In this document: in pieces, positions 45,414 to 56,769 of the stretch
Layout of the letters: every line of letters starts with the position of its first letter
Numbering within the stretch: the first letter of the stretch is position 1
From: Telmatactis stephensoni
Taxonomy: Eukaryota; Cnidaria; Anthozoa; Actiniaria; Isophelliidae
Assembly (NCBI GenBank): GCA_029948255.1
Contig: JALIZF010001795.1
Coordinates: forward strand, 682,001 to 746,000
Direction: 5' to 3'
DNA: 64,000 nucleotides
The notes under the pieces: generated by a model
Databases searched by the model: none
Seen by the model: only the letters and a program-made list of their open reading frames with translations
Told to the model about the DNA's origin: nothing
Program-made: the position numbers and the translations under genes

Positions 45414-48400
45414 ATGGACGACTCTATTCCTCTATGCCAAGATCGTTACTTAGTTTTTTGTTTCTTTATGATTGGCTTATTGCTATTCTTGCCCCATATA
45501 GTAGTGATGTGGTTAGCTACAGAAGACATCTTGGCAGGTTCCAATCTGTCTAGTACAGTCATTATCCTGTCGTTTTCCCTGCCTGATGTCTTCAGCAGGG
45601 TTTGCAGTCCACCTCTTGTCAGCCGAATTCCCTTCACTTTCTCAATGGTTCTTCAAAGTCTACTAACAGCTGGATCACTGTTGATGATCGTACTGCCACA
45701 CAATGTCGATTTGAGAGTCACCGGAGTTGCAATGCTTGGATTACCCTACGGCTTTGGTACAATAACGTGCTTAAGGATGAGCGCTTACTACGACAGCGCG
45801 GACAGCCTTAGTGGTGCATTTATTTGGGGTTCCAACGTAACCGCCTTTGTTGCTTCTATTGGTTATACCGGTAGGTTTATTACAGTGCGTTTCACATAAC
45901 TTTTGCCAATTTTTTCCGAAGTTCGTTCGGAAGTTCCGTAGTTCGTATCGCACTTGGGAAGTTCACAACGAACTTCGTTGGTGAACTTCGAACTTTCTTC
46001 CCGTGTAAATTCGGTATTTCGGTTAGAATCAACTTCCGATCGTGGTTTTAGTCAACATCGATTTAGTTATGTGTTTCTTACCTTTATCAAACAGGGAAGT
46101 GCTGAGCCTAAAGAGGTACAGAATAATTATTTCAAGTACATAAAAAAAAAAACAATCAAGATACAAAGATTCAGTTTTGGTGGCTCTCTTTTTTCGCTGT
46201 AAATGCACCTTTGCCGGTTTTGGTATATGTATGCAAATAAAAGTGTAGACATGTCATCTTTGAGACCAACCACCGAAGATCTTATCTTTACCCTAAATTC
46301 GATTTCTGACAAAGAACTAAACTTAACAAATTGCAGATGGTTTGGAGTTGTCTGTCCTCTTATTGACACACTCTTGACGTCATATAATGTTCAAAACTCA
46401 AGTGGAATCACGAGCGCAGCATTTTTGTCAGTGTATTGATGCCAAGTGGCTGGTTGCAATACCAAATTTCATCTTCTGCTGTGGCTTTTGGATTTGGGCG
46501 CTGGAAAAACGCTTGCTGACAGGGATTGAGATTGTTTACGTACTTTTTTAGACACCAGTATGAGTCACCAACTTGGTTCGTTGAATACAGCCTTGTGTCC
46601 TTCTCATGTGTTGGCCTTTCTGACATTCCTCCTTGGTGGTTTTTGGTTTGTTCGTCATGTGTCATTATGGCATACTCCTGGCCTTCAGCATCGGTTAGAA
46701 AGGCAAAACTGTCGCGGCGAAGCTGTCTTTGTCCTTCGCTACCACGTCTACACCAATAGAGAGTGACAATAAACCAAACATCTTCGGAGAAGACCTGAGT
46801 GGCATTTTCAAAACTGAGAAATGGGCTGGCTTTCATTTTCTCGATATCCAGTGGCTCAATAACTGGTTTGTGCTTCACATTTTCTTTTCCATGTCGACGA
46901 TTCAATTTCAACTTACACTCCAGCATCTTGTTTGAGCTTTGAAACTCTGGGTTTTTGGAGATTTTCAGGTATCTATCATTGGCGGCAAAATGCCTTTCTA
47001 CAGCGTTTCGGAAGCCTAACAGGGATGATCGGCTGTGTTCGTCCGGATCCATTCTTGGTCCTGGCCTCGGCATAAAATCGTCTCAGGACACTGTCAAGAA
47101 TTTCGTCGCTCATCTCTAAGAGAGAGCTGTTGGTAACATCGCGGTCACGGCACCATTCTGTGTAAACAACCACAAACCGTAAATACTTTGCATTTTCAAA
47201 CAATATAGTTCCAACTACAAAATTAACCTTCAATCGTGTTAATAATCCACTTGGTATTTCTTTTTGTTCCTCTTGCAGCTTCCGCTGAGCTTATAATGTC
47301 GGTCAAATCCTGGTCCGTCAGGTTCACAAAACGAGATTGTTTTTCGACACCTTTTGACTGCTGTTCACTAATTTTCACGAGTCTAATCAATTCCTCGTCG
47401 GAAACAGACCACTCGGGGACGAAATCGTCGTTCTCAAATAAATTTTGAAGCTCAAAAGTTGGAAACTCTTCAAAATTAGTCATTTTTTTGAGAGGAAAAA
47501 GAGAAAAATAAGTGAAAAAATCGCTTTGCGTGACAAGATATCGTGAGCACAGTGTGTCTGTCCTCTTATTGACACACGGTAATCAACCAATCAGATTGCG
47601 AGATTAGTATCAAGTGTTGTAAAATCATATTTGGCAAATTAAATCTGGAGCATTTACATGTAAGATTTATAGATATACTGCTTCGAAGAATCTTTCTGTA
47701 TAGTAATAAATCAGTATAATATGATAGTACTTTAAAACGGCTAGAGGTTTTTTTGCCAAGTTTGTTTTTGTCGTTCAATAATTTCAAGGATAGTCGGCTT
47801 TGTAAGATATCATCCATGTTATTCTTTCATATTGTGTTTTAAAAAGTTGACAACCATGCCTTAAACTCCCCTTAAACTCCTTGGCAGAATCTTCCATTGC
47901 TCAGTTCCACTCAATTACCGAATTTATGCGGGAAGTAAGGTCGAAGTTCGCCAACGAATCGTTGTGAACTTCCCAAGTACGATACGAACTTCGGAACTTC
48001 CGAACGAACTTCGGAAAAAATTGGCAAAAGTTATGTGAAACGCGCTGTAACGGTAGGACGAAAACTTGGTAGTAGAGTTTACGAGGTCAAAATGAGTCTA
48101 GCATGTACATATCGTGATATTGCTGCCAATAGAGGAATTTACTGGAAGGCATGTTTGTGGGCAAGTACAATAGGATTGAAAAGTTTTTAAGGTCCTTTTT
48201 ATATGAAAAAGTTTCTTCAATAACGATAATTATTATTATAACGACAAAACATTTTATTTCACTTGGGGAAAAAAGCACTGTTATTTTAACCACAAACATG
48301 GTTACCATGTAACAGTCGGCTGTGAATTTTTTACGTTATCTATCGAATTCACAGAGAATACTTCATGAAAATTGTGCGCGCGTACGGTATTTATTCACGA

Positions 48401-51400
48401 GTTGAGAAGAATAAAATGAACGAGCGAGGAACAAGCGAGTGAGTTTGATGATAGGGAAGATGATGTTTTCTTTTCTTTATATACATACTGAGATTTCTAT
48501 AGATTTTTGTCATTTTGCCATGAAAATGAGGTGGGGTTTTTTGATGCTCAAGATTTTCATTTCAAACAGCAAACTCTACCAAAAATCAAAATCAAAATTA
48601 AATAATTAACATTAATTATGTGTCTCTAAAGTAAATTACAGTGTAAAATTAGTATTACAGAAGATACTGGCCCTAACAAATAACTTGAGAGCTAAAGATG
48701 GGTTAGGACCAGGTGACAGTTATACATTTTACATTGCTAAGATGACGGTGATATAATGGTTTATCGTATACTTACTTCGATATCAACACAATAGAGCGCG
48801 CAAATATATAGGGTATCGGCCATTGATATCATTCACATGTGATGATATCAAAAACAACCAATCAGAGCGCAGGATTTCGATATCATCACATGTGATGATA
48901 TCAGGTTGATTTTCCCGCCATTCAAGCTACTATGTACTCAGTAGTGTCAACATGGCAGAACAATTAATGAAACCAAAAATAATGAATTTAGCTCATTTGT
49001 AGCATGTAATTAAAGTATAAGCCTTGTGATATTTCACCGGTAAAACTTCAGTTCCAAAACGGCCGAGTTGACATTTTTATTTCGTTGTTTGGTGCACTAT
49101 TTGTTGTATGTTCAGCTCTTTTTCTTAAAATCTCAGCAATTATATGATAAAAAGAAAATTACACGGCGGCTTGAAGATATGGAGTTTATCTTCTCGTGAA
49201 AAGAAATATTTCACTCGTTCGCTGCGCTCACTCGTGAAATATTTTTCTTTCCACTAATATCCTCTATACAAATATTGATGATACTAAATTCACATATTAA
49301 AGATAACACACACAAATTTTGATGGTAATTCACATGTTAAAGATAACACACACACACTTTGTTATATATAAGAAAATATACAAATAATTTTGGAGGAGGA
49401 TATAAATAAATATAGATATAATTTTAACAATCTTTTTTTTCTAATTGGAATTTTGGCAAACAACTAGTATTCTTTCAAAAATTTACTTTTCATCCCAGAT
49501 TTAAATTGTTGAAAACTAGAATTTTTAATGCAATCATGGAGTGCATTCCGTTATTGATCCCTTCTGGAGCTGCTGAATTTGAGTTTCCATTACTTGAATT
49601 GTTTTCTTTAGTGTTGCATTCTCAGCGACGAGTTGGGATTTTTGTGTTTCAAATGCTTCAAGTTTTTGTGAGACTTCTTCATATTTTGTGTTCGCCAATT
49701 CAAGAAATTGGTTTGTCTCACGTAGGCCGCCGGCTTTCTTTCAGTTGAAAGATTTCTGTATGAAGTGGACTCAATTTAGAGTCTAAAAGTGCTTTAAGAT
49801 CCTCCAAAGATACAGTCATGACAACGTTAAAGTACAGGAACACAAAGTTACGGAATAAAGACACAATTTAAGGTTCGAATTCAGGGAGCAGACAATTTAG
49901 CCGCCATCTTCTTCACGCGAGCATGCGCAATTCAGTCAAATTTACGCCCGTTAAACACATTCCTGGCATTTCAAATGTCCCTTAAAACTTGAAATTAAAT
50001 ATTTTGAACTTGATTTATCAGTGTTTTCCTCCAAGCTTTTTCTAAAAGAGCTCAGTTGAAATATATTTCTATTCATTACATGTCTCCAAAACTGTCGGCT
50101 GTGAATCATCCTTCGCCTTTTGCAGCACAGAGCGTTGTTTTGAAACTCTTTTTTCTCTATAAAGCTCTTCTTTTGCATAACATCGATGACTTTTGCGGTG
50201 AATAAGCTTATCTTTTAGAACTTTTACTCAATAAAGATTAAAATTGCACTACCAAGGCTGAAAACCCTTCGATAAAATTAGTACTGAAAAGAATCAAAAC
50301 CGCAAAGCTATATACACCTATTTCAAAAAGGGTTGTCACCGCTAAGAGCGATATGCGATAGGTAATAGGTCATTCCAAGACCGCAAAGCACTATTGATTT
50401 CTTAATTAAGCCATCCTAAATCTTTCTTTACACTCTTCCACCAAATATTTGGCTATTCATATGTAAATCAAGTTAGAAATCAATAGTGCTTTGCGGTCTT
50501 GGAATGACCTATTACCTATCGCCTATCGCTCTTAGCGGTGACTGGAAAACCCATCAAGTGCAGTGAAAAAACATCCTTCGTCCAATCAGAACCGCGAACG
50601 ACGTCATATCATGGTGATAAAACGTCGTTTGCCTCTCTGATTGGCTGAAACCAGTGAACGAACGAAAATTTACTCAATAGCTTTTCAGTGAGTATGTCTC
50701 AGTATGTATAGAATAAAAAGGAATATAAGCCACAAAGCCTCAAAATGCCGGAGCTAGTTAACTATCTAGATGGCAAAATTTTTAACCTTTTTAATCTGTC
50801 CGAAAATTTTTCCAGAACTTTACGATCAGAATGACACATTTGTGTTTCCAACCGGTTTTTTGGGTAAATTTCAAGCGCCCATTTTCCCGCTATAAATTGC
50901 AAGTCAAAAAATATAAAAGCTATTTGTTATTATTTTTATGTAGGAAACACAATATCTTATTGTGAAAAGTGTTCCCTGGGTAGTGCACACAAAACTGTAC
51001 AAAAGGGGACTTCTTCTAGGCCTGGCTTTATGTCAATGAAATTTCTCCCCTAGTCGATGTGTGCGTTCTGAACTGAGGAATGACTGTTCATATTTCAGGG
51101 CTTACCACCTGGGCTGGTGTTGCACCTCGCACTGTCATAGCTTGCTGCATTCCAATAGCTTTCATGCCACTTGTCTTCTACGCTCTACTAGACAAAAATT
51201 CCTTGACCAAACATGATTCCACCAAGACATCCACCAAACATCAAAAGGTGAAATACACAGCTCTTCGAGAAAATACCGGCTCAAGACAAAGAGAAGTAGC
51301 AAAGATGGTGACACATGACGTAGCCGTGCTTTTCAAAGTTTTTCCATATGCTTCATATACCTTTTTTGCAAACTTTTCCCTGCATATGTCCTTGACAGCT

Positions 51401-51934
51401 GTTCTATCGACTCTTACATTTCCCTCATCGCCCTTCAGACCACGTGATCACTACCTATACTACAGGCTATTAAGTGATGCAGGCGTACAAGTGGGAGGAA
51501 TAGAGCTTGTTCTGGCCTCCTGTCTGAGCAAGAACTGCTTGGAACTTGTCAAAATAAGAAGAGTTTGGATCTTGGTCCTACTCAATGTGAGCTGTTTACT
51601 ATTTTTCGTATTTGCTTCGTGGTATCGTTTTTTACCCAATGTATATATTGTTTTTGGGTTGGTTTTTGTCCAAGGAGTATGTCACGGCTCCCTTCGTGTG
51701 CAGTCTATTGCCATGGCCGCCGATAGTTTTCAAAATCCGCGAGACAAAGGCACTGCTATGGGATTTCTGGAGATCGGTTTGTCCTTAGGACGGCTTACTG
51801 CAGGTTCTATGGGTTTGTTTGTTGAAAGGCATTTGAGGGAACATTGTAAAAACCGCTTATTGCAGGGAGAATTTTGCTTGGCACGAACTCCATCATTTAA
51901 TGGCTGGTATGAGAATGCTCACTTCAATAATTAA
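45414..51934 (+). CDS. CLN3: CLN3 (battenin) homologue, copy B, two exons
   Basis: Exon 1 is 45414-45870 and exon 2 is 51099-51934; both have exactly the lengths of copy A (457 and 836 bases), giving 430 codons. The donor is ATACCG|GTAGGT and the acceptor is ATATTTCAG|GG. All family blocks seen in copy A are kept, with about two dozen substitutions (for example GYT for GYI at the junction; SYTFFANFS for SYYFLATFS; LNVSCLLFF for LDVVCLLFY). The intron is 5.2 kb. A hAT-like element begins 5 bp after the donor dinucleotide, and its target duplication copies the donor (second GGTAGG at 48052-48057). Open frames suggest both paralogues are under constraint or very young. Confidence 0.92.
46350..47577 (-). 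mobile_element. Crypton-like element bounded by direct repeats
   Basis: TGTCTGTCCTCTTATTGACA(CAC) occurs in direct orientation at about 46350-46372 and 47553-47575. Each copy has a small dyad (GTGTC...GACAC) around a 12-bp centre. Direct rather than inverted terminal repeats, and a tyrosine-recombinase-related gene between them, fit a Crypton. It lies inside the 45876-48050 element. Confidence 0.65.
46408..47483 (-). pseudogene. Crypton tyrosine recombinase-like (DUF3504) gene, decayed
   Basis: Exon 1 (47483-47228) starts MTNFEEFPTFELQNLFENDD and ends TKWIINTIE. A 70-bp intron (GTTAAT...TTTACACAG, 47227-47158) joins in phase to EWCRDRDVTNSS. A one-base frameshift near 47060-47080 separates RRFYAEARTKNG from HSRSSLLGFRNAVERH. 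The later part shows the DUF3504 signature: WFIVTLYWCRRGSEGQRQLR, DSFAFLTDAEGQEYAIMTHD, KNHQGG, and YCNQPLGINTLTKML. This family derives from Crypton recombinases (also seen in KIAA1958/ZMYM-type proteins). The frame stops at 46408, before the expected C-terminal H..R..Y catalytic part, so it is non-functional. Confidence 0.82.
48825..48903. repeat. Paired palindromes GATATCATCACATGTGATGATATC
   Basis: A perfect 24-bp palindrome lies at about 48879-48902 and a near-copy (one extra T) at about 48825-48849. They are separated by AACCAATCAGAGCGCAGGAT. Probably the end of a foldback element whose partner is not clear. The core CACATGTG is an E-box-type dyad. Confidence 0.7.
49525..49820 (-). pseudogene. 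LINE ORF1-like coiled-coil fragment
   Basis: From ATG at 49818-49820 the minus strand encodes MTVSLEDLKALLDSKLSPLH then TEIFQLKES. A stop/frameshift follows near 49730, then ETNQFLELANTKYEEVSQKL, AFETQKSQLVAENATLKKTI and QVMETQIQQLQ. The heptad pattern is a coiled coil like the start of L1-type ORF1 proteins. Similarity ends at about 49525 with no RNA-binding domain, so only the 5' end is present. The family is tentative. Confidence 0.5.
50336..50541. mobile_element. Foldback MITE, about 206 bp, in CLN3-B intron
   Basis: TCACCGCTAAGAGCGATATG, CGATAGGTAATAGGTCATTC and CAAGACCGCAAAGCACTATT on the left are inverted on the right almost perfectly over about 70 bp. The spacer is AT-rich. Confidence 0.85.
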
Positions 51935-52389
51935 GCTGCCAAAATGCATTGAAAATATCTAATGCCCCTGTGGGAAATCCAAGTCTTCAATGTGAAGGGG
52001 ACTAAGGGATCTCTCAAGTCTTCTTCCCCTTTGTCGTTCGCGGAGGAACAGAAGACAATGGAGTGACTGCATTATTCGCAAGTTGTAGGGACCTACAATG
52101 ACACTTTGATGCAATCTTGAGACTGGAAGGTGCCAGCACATTCTATGTACTTATTGACTGAGTAGGAGGGCCGGATGGGAAAATATTTGGCTCCAGGTCA
52201 TGCCGTATGGACCGAAGGCAGCGAGTTCAACTAATTTGCTTCGTTGCTTGAATAGATATTTTGTTATTATTGTTATTATTATGACCAGTTTCGCACGTAT
52301 GACGTTTATACAGTCCGGTTCATATCCATGCAGCTTTGGGTGAAAAATGTTGTTGTTTTTATCCTTAACAAAAAGGCAAAGGCTAATAT

Positions 52390-52625
52390 TTTACTTCGAA
52401 ATCGCAGGGAGTGGTTGCCCAGATTTCCCGAGCCAGAGGCTCATGGATCAAGCGTTCGAAGGTGCGCCCTCTACCCCCTCTCTCCGTCAGTGCTCCGTTT
52501 TAAGGGTATTTACAGCTAATTAAAGCTACATGGAAAGGAAACAAGGATGTGAAAGTCACTGGGGATCGAACTCGGGACCTCTTGCACTGAAGGCCGCGCA
52601 CTAACCAACTGTGCCATCCTTTCTC
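52390..52625 (-). mobile_element. tRNA-derived SINE (family 2), unit B copy
   Basis: It matches 27220-27460 almost base for base and carries the same A- and B-box-like motifs on the minus strand. Present before the duplication. Confidence 0.82.
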
Positions 52626-52830
52626 CTGACAATAAGAACATTCAACAAAAGCTACACATAGTTTCTATTCCAAAATATACATTTTTAATGCCAAACCTGT
52701 AATATTGCAAAGCCACTAGCCTTGTAAAACGTCAGATACTGAAAAGTGCTATATTTGCTCCAGTCAGAAGCTCCCTACTCCCGGTCAGGGCAGCTGTAAC
52801 GCTATATTTTTTCCCTTCGGGGTAATGCTA

Positions 52831-53158
52831 TTATGGGTGGCATGGGTGGCGTAGTGGTTAAGCCACTCGCCTCTCACCGCTGTGGTCCGGGTTCGAGTCC
52901 CGGCTCGGGAACTGGATCATATGTGAGTTTGAGTTTGTTTGATGTGTTGTTCTCTACCATGCCACGAGGGTTTTTTCTCCGGGTTCTCCGGTTTTTCCTC
53001 CCTCAGCAAAAATCAACATGTGAGTTTTTAAATTGTATGCAGAGTATATCGAATGTAGGGGTAGCGAGTGTGCGAATGAGTCTCGGAGATATTAGCAGAA
53101 ATGCTACTCAGAAAATCCGAGGATAAATATAGAATATTTATTTATTTTTTATTTATTT
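52831..53158 (+). mobile_element. tRNA-derived SINE (family 1) with proven target duplication
   Basis: ATGCTA is duplicated at 52825-52830 and 53159-53164. Unit A has the empty site GGGTAATGCTAACCGCAAG (about 27652). The A-box-like TGGCGTAGTGGTTAAGCCAC and B-box GGTTCGAGTCCCGG are intact. The body carries the CCACGAGGGTTTTTTCTCCG segment, and the 3' tail is TTTATTTATTTT. It therefore inserted after the duplication. Confidence 0.93.
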
Positions 53159-53578
53159 ATGCTAACCGCAAGTTCAATTTTACAAGTTCACTTCACGCTG
53201 ATCGGCCAGTTCAGTCTGAAGAATTCACCTAGATATATTCATAAAAGATATAATAAACAACACATAAAATAAACATATAGAACGACAACAGAGTGATTAT
53301 ATTAAATATAGTCTCCATATTAGTCAGTAAATAGCCTCCTCCGCAGGCGCCTCCTCTTGGGCTTCCTGTCTCCTATGACAAAGGAATCCCATAAAGGGTT
53401 GCCTGCGAAGGAGGCTAGTTAGTAGAGTGGTTTTATTTCACCCGTGAAAGAAAGTCGATTAACTAATTCGTACTAGTTGATGAAAAACAAAAGAAAACAA
53501 TGGTTTTCGAGTCTACTATTGACTATTATGCGTACTAGAGTGGTTTTCATTAGGGTCCGTTCACATGAAGCGAGTTGT

Positions 53579-54702
53579 GAGGGTCTCAATGGGGTAAAGT
53601 GTTAGCCATAAAAGGGCCAAACATTTAATCGTAAGCCGTAATAACGTGAAAAAAGTAACCGTTAGCCGTAATGAAAAGTTAGTCGTAATAACTTTTTCCA
53701 GCGTTCTCAACAATACAAATTAATGGTTAACCGTCAAGAACAATGGAAATTAGTTATTAACCCACATTAACCGTAATCGTAACAAGTCTTGACACGGGAA
53801 AAGCGTGTCAAGTCTGCTGGGCATATGATAACTAAAATATACAGAGGAATTGTGGGGTTTAGTAATTTTCAGTTGAGACTGAAGAATGTCGATGTAATCT
53901 AAAGGGTGTTACTTGTGGTGTAAGAATTATTTACTGCATGTTTCAATGTACATGCCGGTTTCAGTGGCGTAGCGAGGGAGAGCCAGTGGCGCAGTGGCCC
54001 CCCTCTCCCACTTCCCCCGAAAAAAAAAATTTTTTTTGGGACTTGAGCCCGCGAAGATTGTTATCTTGTTGTTTATTTGACCGTGGGAAAACCCATTTCT
54101 GATTAATTGGTTGGGAACAGAACTTGTATCAATCATACACGCCCTTTTTATAATGAAACGATAGCAAATCATGGAAATCTCGATAAGTGAGATTTCGCTC
54201 TATTTATAATAGCATTGAAGATTTTATGTCAAAATTGCCTTTGATTTATCACACGGATTTACAGGCTTATATCTATCTCAACAAGTACTTCTCAAGACTA
54301 TAAATATCCTAAACTAAAGGCTTTTTATCAGTCAAGGCTTGTTGCATTGCTACATTGCTTAAAAACGTTCCGTTTATTTGAGTCACAAATTTCTGATCTT
54401 ACTGATACTAGTAGTATTAATAAACAAATTCGATTTTCAGTTTACATTCTTCCGTTGCAAGTTAGAACTCCAAGTCTCGTAAAGGGTTCTCAACGGGCCG
54501 AAACATCATTGTTTTGAAGCAATATAGGCTTGTTAGACACATGTCCGTCAAACACATTGTTATCAGACAAGGGATCTACCCACCCGAAATTCCGATCATA
54601 CCTAACTCGCCAAAAACAAGTATACTGGGCCCATAGGCCCAGCATAAAAAAGCCAAAATATTAACCGTGAACCGTAATAGCCACCACGCCACTGAGACCC
54701 TC
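53579..54702. mobile_element. Element X, unit B copy, uninterrupted
   Basis: GAGGGTCTCAATGGGG...CCACTGAGACCCTC. The target duplication is AGTTGT on the left and a decayed ATTGGT on the right; unit A keeps AGTTGT on both sides. Subterminal AATCGTAAGCCGTAATAAC-type units lie in direct orientation. The interior holds a long open exon (next entry) and a G/C-rich GGCCCCCCTCTCCCACTTCC stretch. Confidence 0.85.
54265..54517 (+). pseudogene. Possible terminal exon inside element X
   Basis: A splice-acceptor-like GGATTTACAG (54255-54264) is followed by 83 open codons ending TGA at 54515-54517. The frame reads ISISTSTSQDYKYPKLKAFY, QSRLVALLHCLKTFRLFESQ, then IRFSVYILPLQVRTPSLVKG and SQRAETSLF. No start codon is needed if it is a last exon (entry phase 2). 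No family recognised. It could be the 3' part of the X-encoded protein whose first exon survives at 39339-40042, but the phases do not join directly. Confidence 0.35.
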
Positions 54703-54951
54703 ATTGGTCCCTGGGTAGTCAGTATCATATTCTCATCGGTGAAATACCCAACTCTAGGTTGAGTTATGGGGAACGTGACTGTCGAGAAAAGAGTGGATGT
54801 GTGAATCAGACTTGACACGTCGCCGGAGGGGAGATGGGAGGGGCGACATAAACAGCGATCTTGTGTTGACCTTCTAGACCTCGTAGGAACTTTTCGGCAA
54901 AAAGAGGCCAAATACAGAAATTCGGTAGTTACTTCACTTATGGTACCTATA

Positions 54952-56769
54952 TTCCCACGTACTCTCATAGACTCCCACCTACTCCCATAGACTCCCACGT
55001 ACTCCCATAGACTCCCACCTACTCCCATAAACTCCAACGTACTGCCATAGACTCCCACGTACTCCCATAGACTCCCTCGTACTCCCACGTACTCCCATAG
55101 ACTCCCACGTACTCCCACGTACTCCCATAGACTCCCACGTACTCCCATAGACTCCCACGTACTCCCATAGACTCCAACGTACTCCCATAGACTCCCACGT
55201 ACTCCCATAGACTCCCACGTACTCCCACAGTCTCTCGTGTACTCCCACGTACTCCCACAGTCTCCCGTGTACTCCCATAGACTCCCACGTACTCCCACGT
55301 ACTCCCATAGACTCCCGTGTACTCCCATAGACTCCCACGTACTCCCAAAGACTCCCACGTACTCCCACGTACTCCCATAGACTCCCACGTACTCCCACAG
55401 ACTCCCGTGTACTCGAATAGACTTCCGTGTACTCCCATAGACTCCCACGTACTCCCATAAACTCTCCTACGTACTCCTACATAGTCCCATAGACTCCCAC
55501 GTACTCCCATAGACTCTCCTACGTACTCCTACGTTGTCCCATAGACTCCCACGTACTCCCATAGACTCCCACGTACTCCCATAGACTCTCCTACGTACTC
55601 CTACGTAGTCCCATAGACTCCCACGTACTCCCACAGACTCCCGTGTACTCCCATAGACTCCCACGTACTCCCATAGACTCTCCTACGTACTCCTACGTAG
55701 TCCCATAGACTCCCACGTACTCCCACAGACTCCCGTGTACTCCCATAGACTCCCACGTACTCCCATAGACTCTCCTACGTACTCCTACGTAGTCCCATAG
55801 ACTCCCACGCACACCCACAGACTCCCGTGTACTCCCATAGACTCCCACGTACTCTCACGTACTCCCATAGACTCCCGTGTACTCCCATAGACTCCCACGT
55901 ACTCCCATAGACTCCCACGTACTCCCATAGACTCCCACGTACTCCCATAGACTCTCCTACGTACTCCTACGTTGTCCCATACACTCCCACGTACTCCCAT
56001 AGACTCCCACATACTCCCATAAACTCCCTCGTACTCCCATAGACTCCCACGTACTCCCATAGACTCCCACGTACTCCCATAGACTCCCACGTACTCCCAT
56101 AGACTCCCTCGTTCTGCCATAGACTCCCTCGTACTCCCATAGACTCCCACATACTCCCATAGACTCTTGTATACTGCCATAGACTCCCACGTACTCCCAT
56201 AGACTCTCACGTACTCCCATAGACTCCCACGTACTCCCATAGACTCCCACGTACTCCCATAGACTCCCACGTACTCCCATAGACTCCCTCGTACTCCCAT
56301 AGACTCCCACGTACTTCCATAGACTCCCACGTACTCCCATAGACTCCCACGTACTCCCATAGACTCCCACGTACTTCCATAGACTCCCACGTACTCCCAT
56401 AGACTCCCACGTACTCCCATAGACATCCTCGTTCTCCCATAGACTCCCTCGTATTCCCATAGACTCCCACGTATTCCCATAGACTCTTGTATACTGCCAT
56501 AGACTCCCACGTACTCCCATAGACTCTCACGTACTCCCATAGACTCCCTTGTTCTCCCATAGACTCCCTCGTACTCCCATAGACTCCCACCTACTCCCAT
56601 AGACTCCCTCGTACTCCCATAGACTCCCACCTACTCCCATAGACTCCCACCTACTCCCACAGACTCCAACGTACTCCCATAGACTCCCGAATACTCCCAT
56701 AGACTCATGTACTCCCATTGTTTCCCTTGTACTCCCATAGACTCCCTTGTATTTCTATAGACTCCCACC
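54952..56769. repeat. 20-bp minisatellite, about 90 units
   Basis: The consensus ACTCCCATAGACTCCCACGT is repeated from 54952 to 56769. Between about 55460 and 55800 a higher-order unit of roughly 115-120 bp appears, marked by CTCTCCTACGTACTCCTACG. The unit has no stop on the minus strand in any frame, so all three minus frames are open for hundreds of codons with a 20-residue cycle (for example MGVYGSTWESMGVRGSLWEY). These are not supported as genes. Confidence 0.97.

Larger units (their letters stand above)
45876..48050. mobile_element. hAT-like TIR element in CLN3-B intron
   Basis: The left end TTACAGTGCGTTTCACATAA, then CTTTTGCCAATTTTTTCCGA, is inverted on the right and ends TTATGTGAAACGCGCTGTAA. 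Terminal CAG(T/C)GCG and a CGGTAGG duplication (45869-45875 and 48051-48057) fit the 8-bp-target hAT group, although the exact duplication is 7 bp and the left edge has four extra bases. Inner arms repeat GAAGTTCG units. Copy A has the empty site (GGTAGGTATAGACGAAAAC). It contains the Crypton below. Confidence 0.75.
45340..54922. repeat. Tandem segmental duplication, unit B
   Basis: It starts at AACAGTTATAATATATTAAC and ends at AAATACAGAAATT. It carries CLN3 copy B, the SINE/flank block and an uninterrupted element X. See unit A for the alignment blocks. Confidence 0.85.

Noticed and set aside
46976..47233. Independent 85-residue minus-strand gene
   Set aside because: It is the middle piece of the Crypton gene between a short intron and a frameshift.
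54576..56718. Minus-strand frames of 120-290 codons (Gly/Trp/Glu/Val-rich)
   Set aside because: They arise in every frame from a stop-free 20-bp tandem repeat; no start context, splice signals or non-repeat coding sequence supports a gene.
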